A DNA stretch of 64,000 bases from Streptococcus pneumoniae (GTDB lineage Bacteria > Bacillota > Bacilli > Lactobacillales > Streptococcaceae): positions 1 to 64,000 of the forward strand of contig NZ_CFGI01000013.1 of NCBI RefSeq assembly GCF_001347015.1, given 5' to 3'. This document shows, piece after piece, positions 16,593 to 26,235 of the stretch (the first letter of the stretch is position 1; each line of letters opens with the position of its first letter). The translations under genes and the position numbers were made by a program. Under the pieces are notes generated by a model. It did not search any database. It was not told the DNA's origin and saw only the letters and a list, made by a program, of their open reading frames with translations.

Positions 16593-17417
16593 ATGATTCG
16601 TGTTGAAAATGTAAGCAAAAGTTTTGGGAGCAAAAAAGCTCTTCATCAGATTTCTTTTGAGATTAAGGAGGGTGAAATCTTTGGTTTTCTTGGCCCTTCT
16701 GGCTCAGGTAAAACAACCATGCTCAACGTCTTAACAGGACAGTTGGCTGCAGATCAAGGTAAAACAGTTTTGTTAGGCAAGAATTCTCAAGATTTAACCT
16801 CAAATGATTTGGAACAAATTGGTATTGTTAGTGATGGCAGTGGTTTTTATGAAAAGATAAGTCTTTATAAAAATCTTCTCATCTATGCTAAGCTATATGG
16901 TCTCAAGTCAGATAGAGTAAATCAGGTGCTCCAACAGGTTGGATTGGCAGATGCTAAAGATGTTATCGCAGAAAAACTATCTACAGGAATGAAACAACGA
17001 ATGTTCTTGGCTCGTGCCCTTCTGAATGCTCCTAAGATTCTCTTTCTAGATGAGCCAACCAGTGGCTTAGACCCTACAACATCTAAGATGATTCATACCC
17101 TACTTCAAGAATTAAAGCAGGCGGGGACAACTATCTTTCTGACCACGCATGATATGCATGAAGCAACTCTGCTTTGTGATCGCTTATCTCTTTTAAATAA
17201 GGGTAATTTAATAGAGTATGGAAGTCCACAAGATATTATCCAGAAGTACCATGTGGATAAGAAAGTACGTGTGGTTTATAACGATGGACGAGAACAGATA
17301 GCTCCATTTGAAGAATTGCCACATTTAGACACGACAGATTTGATGGTGGTTCACTCTTGTGAGCCGACTTTAGAAGAGATCTTTATCAGATTGACAGGAG
17401 AAAAGTTAGATGTTTAG
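16593..17417 (+). CDS. ABC transporter ATP-binding protein
   Basis: 274 residues. Walker A GPSGSGKTT (about 35-43), signature LSTGMKQRM (about 130), Walker B ILFLDEPTSG and the H-loop TTHDMHEA are all present. The C-terminal extension resembles antibiotic and bacteriocin exporters of the CcmA/DrrA class. It drives the ABC-2 permease encoded next, whose start overlaps this gene by 8 bases. Together with the CPBP protease gene downstream this looks like an export or self-protection operon. Confidence 0.9.
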   Translation: MIRVENVSKSFGSKKALHQISFEIKEGEIFGFLGPSGSGKTTMLNVLTGQLAADQGKTVLLGKNSQDLTSNDLEQIGIVSDGSGFYEKISLYKNLLIYAKLYGLKSDRVNQVLQQVGLADAKDVIAEKLSTGMKQRMFLARALLNAPKILFLDEPTSGLDPTTSKMIHTLLQELKQAGTTIFLTTHDMHEATLLCDRLSLLNKGNLIEYGSPQDIIQKYHVDKKVRVVYNDGREQIAPFEELPHLDTTDLMVVHSCEPTLEEIFIRLTGEKLDV

Positions 17418-18108
17418 AAAATTAAATGCCCTACTATGGTTAAGATTACAAGTCCTTATTAGCAATTCAAGTTTGTTAGCGACTTTATTGATGCCTTTTG
17501 GTATTGCTGTTCTATATAATGAATTCATGAATAAGAATGGAGAATTGAGTATGTTTCTCCTCTCTACGAGTTTGACCATGGTCTTGAGTATGGGAAGTGG
17601 TTATATGGTATCGATTATGATGGCAGAAGATAAGGAAAAACGAAATCTTAAATCACTCATTCTAAGTGGTGTGACAGCAACAGAATATACTTTCAGTATG
17701 CTTGTTCTCCCTATTCTGATAATGTTACTTGCTATGATTGTACTTCCCATCTATCTTAAAGTAGATGTATCTGGTTATTTATTTGCCTACGTTATCTATT
17801 TGGTCTTAGCAACTATTAGTGTTATTTTTCTCAACCTTCTAATCGGTGCGGTATCAGATACTCAATCTAAAGCGCAAGTTTATAGTATCTTCCCTATGTT
17901 AATCGTCTCTTTTTTACCTATAATTGCTCTTCAAAATGATACGGCTCAAAAAGTGTTGGATTATTCGTTCATCGGTCCTATTGTAAATCTTTTAAATAAA
18001 AAAGGTGGGGAAATATCTTTTTCTAATATCGGCATGTTACTTGCCTGGGTACTTGTGTTAGGAATAGCAAACCTCTTTGTATTGAAAAACAGTTATAAAG
18101 CAAGATAG
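17410..18108 (+). CDS. ABC-2 type transporter permease
   Basis: 232 residues with about six hydrophobic segments, consistent with an ABC-2 membrane subunit. The cytoplasmic loop MMAEDKEKRNLKSLILSGVT is the usual coupling region for such permeases. It is translationally coupled to the ATPase gene (overlap 17410-17417). Substrate unknown. Confidence 0.85.
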   Translation: MFRKLNALLWLRLQVLISNSSLLATLLMPFGIAVLYNEFMNKNGELSMFLLSTSLTMVLSMGSGYMVSIMMAEDKEKRNLKSLILSGVTATEYTFSMLVLPILIMLLAMIVLPIYLKVDVSGYLFAYVIYLVLATISVIFLNLLIGAVSDTQSKAQVYSIFPMLIVSFLPIIALQNDTAQKVLDYSFIGPIVNLLNKKGGEISFSNIGMLLAWVLVLGIANLFVLKNSYKAR

Positions 18109-18117
18109 GAGATTTAT

Positions 18118-18759
18118 ATGAAACTACTTAAAAACCTTGGCTGGTTTCTTCTAGCTGTTCTATCCTTTTTATTCATCTATGGCTTCATTCAGGTGCTCGC
18201 GACTACGTCGCTTGCCTTAGGCGGTTCACCCTATGCTGTTACCCTACTCTATGTAGCCTTGGCTGGAGTTTATGTGTACGGCATTTACAAATGGTATCAG
18301 AAAGGTCCTGTTCGTATTGAGAAGAGTGGCTTCAACCGATTTATTTGGCTTCCTGCCTTGGTTTGGTTCTTATCTCTGGTTGTCCAGTTTTTCTTGCCAA
18401 ATGATCCTTCAGTAAATCAGCAAATAGCGATAGACTTGACCTTGTCTCAACCACTTTTCTCATTCTTTGCGGTCGTTATTTTTGCTCCTTTGACGGAAGA
18501 GCTTATCTTTAGAGGGATGTTGGCACGCTATCTCTTTCCTAAGCAGGACAATAGTAAACAAACTCTGATTTTTCTTCTGGTATCTAGTCTTCTGTTTGCC
18601 TTGTTTCATTTCCCAGGAGATGTGCAACAATTTTTTGTCTATTTTAGCCTTGGTTTTAGCTTGGGCTTGGCTTATATTAGCAGAAAAGGTCTGGTCTACA
18701 GTATTTCTCTCCACGCTTTGAATAATTTAGTCGGCTTTTTGATGATTCTCATGCTATAA
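18118..18759 (+). CDS. CPBP-family intramembrane protease (Abi/CAAX-like)
   Basis: 213 residues, polytopic. The three CPBP motifs are intact: EELIFRGML near residue 127, FALFHF, and HALNNLVG near the C-terminus. They provide the catalytic Glu, Arg and His residues. In lactic acid bacteria such proteins often confer immunity to, or process, bacteriocin-like peptides; that role here is inference from the ABC neighbours. It is preceded by AGGAG and is last or next to last in the operon. Confidence 0.88.
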   Translation: MKLLKNLGWFLLAVLSFLFIYGFIQVLATTSLALGGSPYAVTLLYVALAGVYVYGIYKWYQKGPVRIEKSGFNRFIWLPALVWFLSLVVQFFLPNDPSVNQQIAIDLTLSQPLFSFFAVVIFAPLTEELIFRGMLARYLFPKQDNSKQTLIFLLVSSLLFALFHFPGDVQQFFVYFSLGFSLGLAYISRKGLVYSISLHALNNLVGFLMILML

Positions 18760-18776
18760 TAGAGTCAGGAGGTCAC

Positions 18777-19007
18777 ATGAAACGAGTAATTTTATTAGCA
18801 GTGATTCAGGCAGTTGTTCTATTTTTCATCATTGGAGCGCTAGCTTATGCTTTCAAGGGAGATTTCTTCTATAACTATCTAGCAGTCGTCTTTGCCCCTA
18901 TTGCAGGTGTCTTGCGTTTTGGGACAGCTTACACAACGGAAATTGTCTTGCCTCGAAAGGCAGCCGAAATCGCTGAAAAGCGTAAAGCAGGCAACAATTC
19001 AAAATAA
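18777..19007 (+). CDS. Small two-helix membrane protein of unknown function
   Basis: 76 residues. A hydrophobic helix (VILLAVIQAVVLFFIIGALA) is followed by a second one with a proline-glycine break (YLAVVFAPIAGVLRFGTAY) and a charged tail. The start has CAGGAGG. It is 17 bases after the CPBP gene and is followed by a terminator, so it is probably the end of the operon. I do not recognise a characterised family. Confidence 0.75.
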   Translation: MKRVILLAVIQAVVLFFIIGALAYAFKGDFFYNYLAVVFAPIAGVLRFGTAYTTEIVLPRKAAEIAEKRKAGNNSK

Positions 19008-19010
19008 AAG

Positions 19011-19036
19011 AGTCCGGTGAAGTTCATCGGACTTTT
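19011..19036 (+). terminator. Terminator after the ABC/CPBP operon
   Basis: AGTCCGGTG, AAGTT, CATCGGACT with one mismatch, followed by TTTT. Confidence 0.75.
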
Positions 19037-19141
19037 GTATGTGCGTTAATTTTTAAAGACTGGCAAACTTTTCTGCTGATTTTCATGAAGAGCCTGCGCT
19101 TTTATGGTAAAATAGTAACAGAATAAAAGAGGAGAGAAACA

Positions 19142-20905
19142 ATGAAACGTAGTATGTATGCTGGTCGTGTTCGTGAAGAACACATCGGACAAGAAATGAC
19201 CTTGAAAGGATGGGTTGGCCGTCGTCGTGACCTTGGTGGTTTGATCTTTATCGATCTTCGTGACCGTGAAGGAATCATGCAGTTGGTTATCAACCCTGAA
19301 AAAGTCTCTGCCGAGGTCATGGCAACAGCTGAAAGCCTTCGTAGCGAATTTGTTATCGAGGTGACTGGTCAGGTCGCTGCGCGTGAGCAAGCCAATGATA
19401 AGTTGCCAACTGGTGCAGTTGAGTTAAACGTGACAGCTCTGACAGTGCTTAATACAGCTAAGACAACCCCATTTGAGATTAAGGATGGCATTGAGGCCAA
19501 TGACGATACACGTTTGCGATACCGTTACCTTGACCTTCGCCGTCCAGAGATGCTGGAAAATCTTAAACTTCGTGCTAAGGTGACCCACTCTATCCGAAAT
19601 TACTTGGATGAGTTGGAATTTATCGACGTGGAGACACCATTCCTTTCTAAGTCAACGCCAGAAGGGGCGCGTGACTATTTGGTGCCATCTCGTGTTAATA
19701 GAGGGCATTTTTACGCTCTTCCTCAAAGTCCACAAATCACGAAACAGCTCTTGATGAATGCTGGTTTTGACCGTTACTACCAAATCGTTAAATGTTTCCG
19801 TGATGAGGACTTGCGTGGTGACCGCCAGCCTGAGTTTACCCAGGTCGACTTGGAAACGTCTTTCCTTACTGAGCAAGAAATCCAAGATATCACAGAAGGT
19901 TTGATTGCGCGCGTGATGAAGGAAACAAAAGGAATTGAGGTAACTCTTCCATTCCCTCGTATGAAATACGATGACGCTATGGCTCTTTACGGTTCTGATA
20001 AACCTGATACTCGTTTTGACATGTTGCTTCAGGACCTGACAGCAGTGGTCAAAGGTGTAGACTTTAAAGTCTTTTCAGAAGCACCTGCCGTTAAAGCAAT
20101 TGTAGTCAAAGGCGCTGCGGACAACTATTCACGTAAAGACATCGACAAGATGACGGAAGTAGCCAAGCAGTACGGTGCCAAAGGTCTTGCTTGGGTCAAG
20201 GTGGTTGATGGAGAATTAAACGGACCAGTTGCTAAGTTCTTGACTAGCATCCAAGCAGAATTGACAGCAGCACTTGCGCTTGAAGATAAGGACTTGGTTC
20301 TCTTTGTGGCGGATACGCTTGAAGTAGCTAACGCAACTCTTGGTGCCCTTCGTGGACGTATTGCCAAAGAGCTTGGCTTGATTGATAACGATAAATTTAA
20401 CTTCCTTTGGGTGGTTGATTGGCCAATGTTTGAATGGTCTGAAGAAGAAGGTCGCTACATGAGCGCCCACCATCCGTTCACACTTCCACAGGAAGAGACA
20501 GCTCACGAATTAGAAGGTGAGTTGGCTAAGGTTCGTGCCATTGCTTACGATATTGTCTTGAACGGTTATGAGCTTGGTGGTGGTAGTCTTCGTATCAACC
20601 AAAAAGACCTTCAAGAACGCATGTTCAAGGCTCTTGGTTTCTCAGCCGAAGAAGCAAATGACCAGTTTGGCTTCCTTCTTGAAGCCATGGACTATGGTTT
20701 CCCACCACACGGTGGCTTGGCTATCGGGCTTGACCGCTTTGTAATGCTCTTAGCAGGAGAAGAAAATATCCGTGAAGTCATTGCCTTTCCTAAGAACAAC
20801 AAGGCAACTGACCCAATGACACAAGCTCCATCAACAGTAGCACTCAAACAACTAGAGGAACTCAGCTTACAAGTAGAAGAAGATGAAACAAGCAAAACGA
20901 ATTAA
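19142..20905 (+). CDS. aspS: Aspartyl-tRNA synthetase
   Basis: 587 residues, the bacterial-type AspRS with an N-terminal anticodon-binding OB domain ([20 protein letters not shown]), motif 2 [18 protein letters not shown], the bacterial GAD insertion, and motif 3 [13 protein letters not shown]. It charges tRNA-Asp. AGAGGAGAG stands before the ATG. Its last 23 bases overlap the start of a YitT-family gene. Confidence 0.96.
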   Translation: MKRSMYAGRVREEHIGQEMTLKGWVGRRRDLGGLIFIDLRDREGIMQLVINPEKVSAEVMATAESLRSEFVIEVTGQVAAREQANDKLPTGAVELNVTALTVLNTAKTTPFEIKDGIEANDDTRLRYRYLDLRRPEMLENLKLRAKVTHSIRNYLDELEFIDVETPFLSKSTPEGARDYLVPSRVNRGHFYALPQSPQITKQLLMNAGFDRYYQIVKCFRDEDLRGDRQPEFTQVDLETSFLTEQEIQDITEGLIARVMKETKGIEVTLPFPRMKYDDAMALYGSDKPDTRFDMLLQDLTAVVKGVDFKVFSEAPAVKAIVVKGAADNYSRKDIDKMTEVAKQYGAKGLAWVKVVDGELNGPVAKFLTSIQAELTAALALEDKDLVLFVADTLEVANATLGALRGRIAKELGLIDNDKFNFLWVVDWPMFEWSEEEGRYMSAHHPFTLPQEETAHELEGELAKVRAIAYDIVLNGYELGGGSLRINQKDLQERMFKALGFSAEEANDQFGFLLEAMDYGFPPHGGLAIGLDRFVMLLAGEENIREVIAFPKNNKATDPMTQAPSTVALKQLEELSLQVEEDETSKTN

Positions 20906-21824
20906 GCGGTGGCGCTATTATCTGCGCCGCTTTGCTTATCAGATAAAAATTTTACGTGTCTTACAAAGCATCTCTCGCGAAAAATATGATGAGAAGATTT
21001 CAGCCTCTCTGGTCTATGGTTTTTTATCAGCAGTAGCGGTCAATTTCTTTTTCCAACCAGGGCATGTGTATTCGAGTGGTGCGACAGGTCTGGCACAGAT
21101 TATCTCTGCCCTGAGTAATCACTGGTTTGGTTTTCATATTCCGATTTCGCTAACCTTCTACGCCATTAACTTCCCTTTGATGGTCTTAGCTTGGTATCAG
21201 ATTGGCCATAAGTTCACCGTCTTTACCTTTATCACGGTATCTATGAGTTCCTTCTTTATCCAGTTTGTCCCTGTGGCAACCTTGACGGAGGATCCCATTA
21301 TCAATGCCCTTTTTGGGGGTGTTGTTATGGGTTTGGGGATTGGTTTTGCTCTTCGAAACAATATCTCCAGTGGTGGGACGGATATCGTCAGTTTGACTAT
21401 TCGCAAAAAAACGGGTAAGAATGTCGGCAGTATTTCTTTCTTGGTAAATGGGACTATTATGCTGATAGCAGGTTTGACTTTTGGTTGGAAATACGCTCTT
21501 TACTCTATGATTACCATCTTTGTCTCTAGCCGTGTGACAGATGCGGTCTTTACCAAGCAAAAACGCATGCAGGCTATGATTGTGACCAATCATCCAGACA
21601 AGGTAATTGAGAAAATCCATAAAAAATTGCACCGCGGAGCAACCATGATCCACGATGCAGAAGGAACCTATAATCACGAGAGAAAGGCAGTTTTAATCAC
21701 TGTTATTACACGTGCAGAGTTTAATGAATTTAAACAGATTATGACACAAGTGGATCCAGGTGCCTTTGTCTCTGTATCAGAGAATGTTCATATTCTAGGA
21801 AGATTTGTTGAGATAGATAACTAG
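20883..21824 (+). CDS. YitT-family membrane protein (DUF161 with C-terminal DUF2179)
   Basis: 313 residues. Five to six membrane segments (about 35-200) include the family signature [14 protein letters not shown] soluble C-terminal DUF2179 domain follows ([20 protein letters not shown]). The function of this family is not settled. The ATG at 20883 lies inside aspS; a purine-rich AGAAGAAG precedes it, so translation is likely coupled to aspS. The first 35 residues are very basic. Confidence 0.85.
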   Translation: MKQAKRIKRWRYYLRRFAYQIKILRVLQSISREKYDEKISASLVYGFLSAVAVNFFFQPGHVYSSGATGLAQIISALSNHWFGFHIPISLTFYAINFPLMVLAWYQIGHKFTVFTFITVSMSSFFIQFVPVATLTEDPIINALFGGVVMGLGIGFALRNNISSGGTDIVSLTIRKKTGKNVGSISFLVNGTIMLIAGLTFGWKYALYSMITIFVSSRVTDAVFTKQKRMQAMIVTNHPDKVIEKIHKKLHRGATMIHDAEGTYNHERKAVLITVITRAEFNEFKQIMTQVDPGAFVSVSENVHILGRFVEIDN

Positions 21825-21854
21825 TGACTAGTACTTAAAATGAGTCTTCCCACA

Positions 21855-21910
21855 ATAAAACGCAGACTATCAAGTTTTTAACACCTGATAGTATGCGTTT
21901 TTTGCTTTTA
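21855..21910. terminator. Bidirectional terminator between YitT-type gene and malR
   Basis: AAAACGCA-ACTATCA and TGATAGT-TGCGTTTT arms form a long stem with one mismatch. A-rich and T-rich flanks on the two sides suit both converging genes. Confidence 0.75.
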
Positions 21911-21930
21911 ACGACTTTTTGCCCAGTCTC

Positions 21931-22917
21931 TTATTTTTCAATAATTTTGTGGGCAATCAACTGGCGGTAGCAGATTTGTCTATTTTCTTTAGAATCATTG
22001 ATGATGCAGAGAATAGTTTCTAAAGAAGTGCGTCCGAGGGCTAGGCTATTGATATCTATATAGGCTGCCAAATTGAGCTTGGGATTAACCGAGTCAAAGC
22101 TGAGAACAGGGACATCCAGTTGGTGTTTGGCAATATAGTCACAAACACCTTCAGCTAGGAGACTATCGGTTGTGATGATGGCATCAATTTGTGGATCGTG
22201 CTTGAATAATCGCTTACTAAATTTATAGCCCTTTTCTTCCAGAAACTCGTCTGCAAAGTAGATGCGATTGTTGTCAGTGGTAAGTTTGTAATGTTTCAGC
22301 GCCTGTTCATAGCCTGTTAAACGGTCTTTGGTCACGAAGAGCTTTTTACTTCCTCCGATAAAGGCAATGCGTTTGCAGCCTTTTTTGATGAAATATTCGG
22401 TTGCATCAAAACCAGCTTGAACATTGTCGTTGTCGACAAGTGGGATGAAAGGAGATAGAGATTTACCTAAGATAAGGAAGGGGAACTGTTCTTCTGCTAC
22501 GAGTTTTACGAGAGGGTCTTCTTCTTGGGCATAGAGAAAGATTAGCCCATCTACACGCTTGCCGTAGACCATTTGTGAAATAGCGTTGAGACGCTCCTTC
22601 TCATCTTTTCCTGTTGCTATCTGAATGGCATAGTGGTTTTCAGATGCGACTTGAGAGATACCACGTAGAACTGATGGAAAGAAAGGATTCTGGTAGAAGG
22701 CGTCTGAGTCATCAGGAAGAACTAAACCAATCACCTGAGTATAGCTACTTACCAAGCTACGAGCATTGAGGTTGGGATGGTAATTGAGCTCTTTCATAGC
22801 CTTGCGAACGCGTTTTTTTGTTTCGTCGCTAATGGTTGATTTATTTTGAATAACACGGGTTACGGTTGAAGGTGAAACACCAGCAGCCTTGGCCACGTCT
22901 TTAATCGTAACGGGCAT
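21931..22917 (-). CDS. malR: Maltose operon repressor MalR (LacI family)
   Basis: 328 residues. The N-terminal LacI-type helix-turn-helix reads MPVTIKDVAKAAGVSPSTVT and is followed by a periplasmic-binding-protein-like effector domain. It represses the malXCD and malMP promoters in pneumococcus and is released by maltose. It lies 9 bases downstream of malA and is transcribed from that side. Two palindromic operators with CGCAAACG cores are visible at the divergent mal promoters (27547-27566 and 28112-28125). Confidence 0.93.
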   Translation of the reverse strand: MPVTIKDVAKAAGVSPSTVTRVIQNKSTISDETKKRVRKAMKELNYHPNLNARSLVSSYTQVIGLVLPDDSDAFYQNPFFPSVLRGISQVASENHYAIQIATGKDEKERLNAISQMVYGKRVDGLIFLYAQEEDPLVKLVAEEQFPFLILGKSLSPFIPLVDNDNVQAGFDATEYFIKKGCKRIAFIGGSKKLFVTKDRLTGYEQALKHYKLTTDNNRIYFADEFLEEKGYKFSKRLFKHDPQIDAIITTDSLLAEGVCDYIAKHQLDVPVLSFDSVNPKLNLAAYIDINSLALGRTSLETILCIINDSKENRQICYRQLIAHKIIEK

Positions 22918-22926
22918 AAAAATCTC

Positions 22927-23727
22927 CTATTTATGGTAATCTGGATCACGGAAATGCGTTTTATAAAAGATAGTGACCAGATATAGAACAAAAAGAATGT
23001 TTTGTACAGTAATCAGGGTTGACATATTTTGGCCAAATAATCCCAAAATAAGTGTAATCAGAGTTGGTAATCCTAAACAGTTCAAGATAAAATGATAGCA
23101 CTCTTTAAAAGTTCTAAATGAAAAGAGGCGTGATTTCTTAGTGATATAAAGGAGAAGACTCGCTCCTAGAGAGACAATAAAGAAATTCAAACCAAAGAGG
23201 AAGCTGGCACCGAGAACTAGGAAGAGACTGATATAGACACGATTTTGTTGGTACCAGTCTTTAGAAATCGCTTGGGTCAAGCTGTCTTTGTTTTTGAAAC
23301 TCTCAGTCTGAATAGCTCGGTAATAGATGCGTGTCAACTCTTTACTTTCCTTGCTGATGACCAGTTCTTTTGTGTCGAAATGCAGTTGCAAGTCCTTAGG
23401 TAATTCCTTGCTTTGACTGGGGCCAATCACAACAGAAGGCGCTTGACTAGCTGTTCCTGTATAAGTTAATGTGCCATCGACAATTCTAGCATGTTCAGAG
23501 AGATCCTGGACAACCTCATCTGTCAATGGGGCATAGACATTATCGATAAAGGTTTCTAGCGGATAGGTCTCCTGAGAGCTGTTTTGAATGGCAATGGGTA
23601 CCATAGACAAGCTGATAAGGAAGATACTGGTAAAGAGTAGTTGAAACCAGTTGAGCCCGAAACGTTTGGACAGGGGCTTACGAAATCCCCAAATACTTGA
23701 AAAATAGGAAAATGGATATGGAAGCAT
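22927..23727 (-). CDS. malA: MalA, DUF1189-family membrane protein
   Basis: 266 residues. One N-terminal membrane helix (about 26-45) is followed by an extracellular domain and three to four C-terminal helices. This layout and position match MalA of the pneumococcal malAR operon, a DUF1189 protein of unclear function. It was once proposed to be regulatory, but the membrane topology argues against a direct DNA role. It is separated from malD by a BOX element. Confidence 0.85.
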   Translation of the reverse strand: MLPYPFSYFSSIWGFRKPLSKRFGLNWFQLLFTSIFLISLSMVPIAIQNSSQETYPLETFIDNVYAPLTDEVVQDLSEHARIVDGTLTYTGTASQAPSVVIGPSQSKELPKDLQLHFDTKELVISKESKELTRIYYRAIQTESFKNKDSLTQAISKDWYQQNRVYISLFLVLGASFLFGLNFFIVSLGASLLLYITKKSRLFSFRTFKECYHFILNCLGLPTLITLILGLFGQNMSTLITVQNILFVLYLVTIFYKTHFRDPDYHK

Positions 23728-23847
23728 AGGTATCTTTCTAAAAGGTGTTTTCTATATGAGTATTATTATATAGAGAAATGCGCTTTATTTCAAGTCTAGG
23801 AGACAAATTGCTTGTTGTAAGGACATTACTTACAGTAACAATCGCTA

Positions 23848-23962
23848 ATACTCAATGAAAATCAAAGAGCAAACTAGGAAGCTAGCCACAGGTTACTCAA
23901 AACACTGTTTTGAGGTTGCAGATGGAAGCTGACGTGGTTTGAAGAGGTTTTCGAAGAGTATA
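23848..23962 (-). repeat. BOX element (short C-A form)
   Basis: boxC at 23848 (ATACTCAATGAAAATCAAAG...), then CAAAACACTGTTTTGAGG, and boxA ending GAAGAGTATA at 23962. It separates malA from malD, 26 bases after the malD stop in transcription order. Confidence 0.92.
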
Positions 23963-23988
23963 AAATGAAAAAGGGTGGCGGGGATATA

Positions 23989-24831
23989 TTATCCCTTGTC
24001 GCCACCACTTGTAAGTCCTGAAACAAAGTTCTTTTGTAGGAAGAAGAAGAGAATACTGATTGGAAGGGCGATGAGGATAGCACCTGCTGAGAAGTAGGCA
24101 ATCTTCATGTTTTTCGCATTGTTAACGAAGGTTTGGAGACCTACGGCAACAGTAAAGTATTCTTTCTCACGAAGCAAGAAACTAGAGAGGATGTAGTCCC
24201 CAAAAGGTCCCATGAAGGCCCAGAGAGCTTGTACGGCAACCATTGGGCGAACAAGTGGAAGAACAATTTGCCAGAAGCGGCGGAAGTGTCCTGCACCGTC
24301 TAGTTTTGCAGATTCGTCTAAAGACATTGGCACTGTATCGAAGTAGCCTTTCATGAGCCAAGCATTCATCGGGATACCACCACCAACGTAGAGGAAGATG
24401 AGGAACCAGCTGTGGTTAAGGGCGTTCAACATAAGCGCCATAACGAAGAAGGCTGTCAAAGCGGCCATGGTTGGCACCATTTGAATAATCAAGAAGAAGA
24501 TCAAACTTTGCTTACGAGCCAAGAAGTTGTAACGGCTGTAGGCATAACCAGCAAGTACGATGATACTTGTTTGAACAGCCATGGTAATTAAGGCGATAAT
24601 CAAAGTGTTGAGGTACCAAGTACCGTACAAGGTTTCCGTGAAGAGTCCTTGGAAGTTAGCAAAACTAAAGTCGACGTTATTGTCTAGTTTAAAGGCTACT
24701 ACGTTACCAGTCTTGAAGGCTGACATGATGGTAATCAACAATGGATAGATAATCACAATTGAGAGACCAATCAAGTAAAGGTAAGTAAGGGTTTGAGTCA
24801 GTCTACGTTTGAGTTTAATTGAGTTATTCAT
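23989..24831 (-). CDS. malD: Maltodextrin ABC transporter permease MalD (MalG-like)
   Basis: 280 residues from the ATG at 24831, one base after the malC stop with GGAGG about 9 bases upstream. Upstream in-frame ATGs at 24840 and 24852 are less well placed. Six membrane helices are apparent. The coupling (EAA) loop [20 protein letters not shown] contacts the ATPase. It pairs with MalC and receives maltodextrins from MalX. No ATPase gene is present here; a shared ATPase (MsmK in pneumococcus) is known to serve this importer. Confidence 0.93.
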   Translation of the reverse strand: MNNSIKLKRRLTQTLTYLYLIGLSIVIIYPLLITIMSAFKTGNVVAFKLDNNVDFSFANFQGLFTETLYGTWYLNTLIIALITMAVQTSIIVLAGYAYSRYNFLARKQSLIFFLIIQMVPTMAALTAFFVMALMLNALNHSWFLIFLYVGGGIPMNAWLMKGYFDTVPMSLDESAKLDGAGHFRRFWQIVLPLVRPMVAVQALWAFMGPFGDYILSSFLLREKEYFTVAVGLQTFVNNAKNMKIAYFSAGAILIALPISILFFFLQKNFVSGLTSGGDKG

Positions 24832-24832
24832 C

Positions 24833-26125
24833 TTAGACATCCTCCATATCAAATGCGTGTAGTTTCTTGAATGCGATCATAGAGATTGAGATGACAATGA
24901 TAGAGATAATCAAGGTAACAGCTGCCGCCATTGAGTATTGAGGAGATGTACCTGTTGTCAAACGGTAAATCCATGAGATCAAGATATCGGTTGAACCAGC
25001 TCCACCACCGACACTACCAGGTCCTCCAGCATTGAAGAGGTACATGATAGAGAAGTTGTTAAAGTTGAAGGTGTATTGGCTAATCAAAGTAGGTGCCGCA
25101 ACGGCCAAGATCATTGGGAAAGTGATGTTGCGGAATTTTTGCCAAGCATTGGCACCGTCAATATAAGCTGCTTCGTAAAGGTCGTTAGGAATAGATTGCA
25201 AGATACCCAAGGTCAAAACGTAGATGTATGGGAATCCAAGCCAACCTTGCATCATAATCAAGGCAATCTTAGTCCAAGTTGGGTCTGTTTTCCAAGGAAT
25301 AAGAGCCCCATCAAGGAAAGGAAGGAATTTAGCCAAGATTGGCAATACTTGAGTGTTGATAGCTCCGACACTATCGTTAAACATGTTTGAAAATGTCAAG
25401 ATAGTGATGAAGGCTGGGACAGCCCAAGGAAGAAGGAAAATAACACCGAAGATACGTTTTCCTTTGATAAATGGTTGGTTAGCAATGATAGCTGTGAAGA
25501 TACCGATGACGATCTGTAAAGTTGAGGCAGCCAAAGCCCAGATGATAGTCCAAGAAAGAACGGCACCGAAGGCAGAACGGAAGGTACTCAAACTCCAGAT
25601 ATTACTAAAGTTTGTTAAACCAACCCAATCCAACAACTTGTTTGGTGGTAAGTGTTGGAAGTCATAGTTAGTAAAGGCGATCATCAAGGTTACGATAACT
25701 GGGAAGATAATCGCGAATGTCATGGCAACATAAGATGGAATGATCAAGAGGTAAGGGAAGCCATTTTCATAAATCCCTTTGATCATGTCTTTGAGTGTAC
25801 GTGGAACTGGAATTCCATTGTTAATGCGTTTTGCAATCGTATGTGCATCTTTGATATTTGCGAAATAAAAGAGTACATAAACGACTACAAAGATTAAATG
25901 GAAGGCACCACGAATCAGCATAAAGAGGGAATTGTCACGACCTGGCTTGTCACCAAGAGTGATGAGGTTGCTCAATTCAGGGGCTGCAAGTGCTAGGAAG
26001 TAAAGGACAAATACGATGGTTACACCAAGGAAGATAAAACCTTTAGCTTTTTGTTTATTGTAAATCTGTCCTAACCCAGGAATGATAGACAGCAGGGCTG
26101 CTTTACTAGGTTGTTGCTTTTCCAT
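24833..26125 (-). CDS. malC: Maltodextrin ABC transporter permease MalC (MalF-like)
   Basis: 430 residues from the ATG at 26125, chosen because AGGAG sits 6 bases upstream; the ATG at 26140 lacks this. About eight membrane helices. The EAA loop reads [20 protein letters not shown]. It forms the translocation channel with MalD. The gene follows malX after a strong hairpin, which probably lowers its expression relative to the binding protein. Confidence 0.93.
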   Translation of the reverse strand: MEKQQPSKAALLSIIPGLGQIYNKQKAKGFIFLGVTIVFVLYFLALAAPELSNLITLGDKPGRDNSLFMLIRGAFHLIFVVVYVLFYFANIKDAHTIAKRINNGIPVPRTLKDMIKGIYENGFPYLLIIPSYVAMTFAIIFPVIVTLMIAFTNYDFQHLPPNKLLDWVGLTNFSNIWSLSTFRSAFGAVLSWTIIWALAASTLQIVIGIFTAIIANQPFIKGKRIFGVIFLLPWAVPAFITILTFSNMFNDSVGAINTQVLPILAKFLPFLDGALIPWKTDPTWTKIALIMMQGWLGFPYIYVLTLGILQSIPNDLYEAAYIDGANAWQKFRNITFPMILAVAAPTLISQYTFNFNNFSIMYLFNAGGPGSVGGGAGSTDILISWIYRLTTGTSPQYSMAAAVTLIISIIVISISMIAFKKLHAFDMEDV

Positions 26126-26193
26126 AATAACTCCTTTCATAGGATACTGCTTTTTTATAAGAAAGCTAAATTATTTGTGTTTCTATTGATAAA

Positions 26194-26232
26194 TTCAAAG
26201 GGGGATTTGATTTCCACCCCCCTTGAACAAAT
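26194..26232 (-). terminator. Intercistronic hairpin between malX and malC
   Basis: On the minus strand CAAGGGGG... pairs with ...CCCCCTTTG around a 12-base loop, with only a short U-poor tail. It is likely a partial terminator or an mRNA-stabilising hairpin that sets a high MalX to MalCD ratio. Confidence 0.65.
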
Positions 26233-26235
26233 TTT

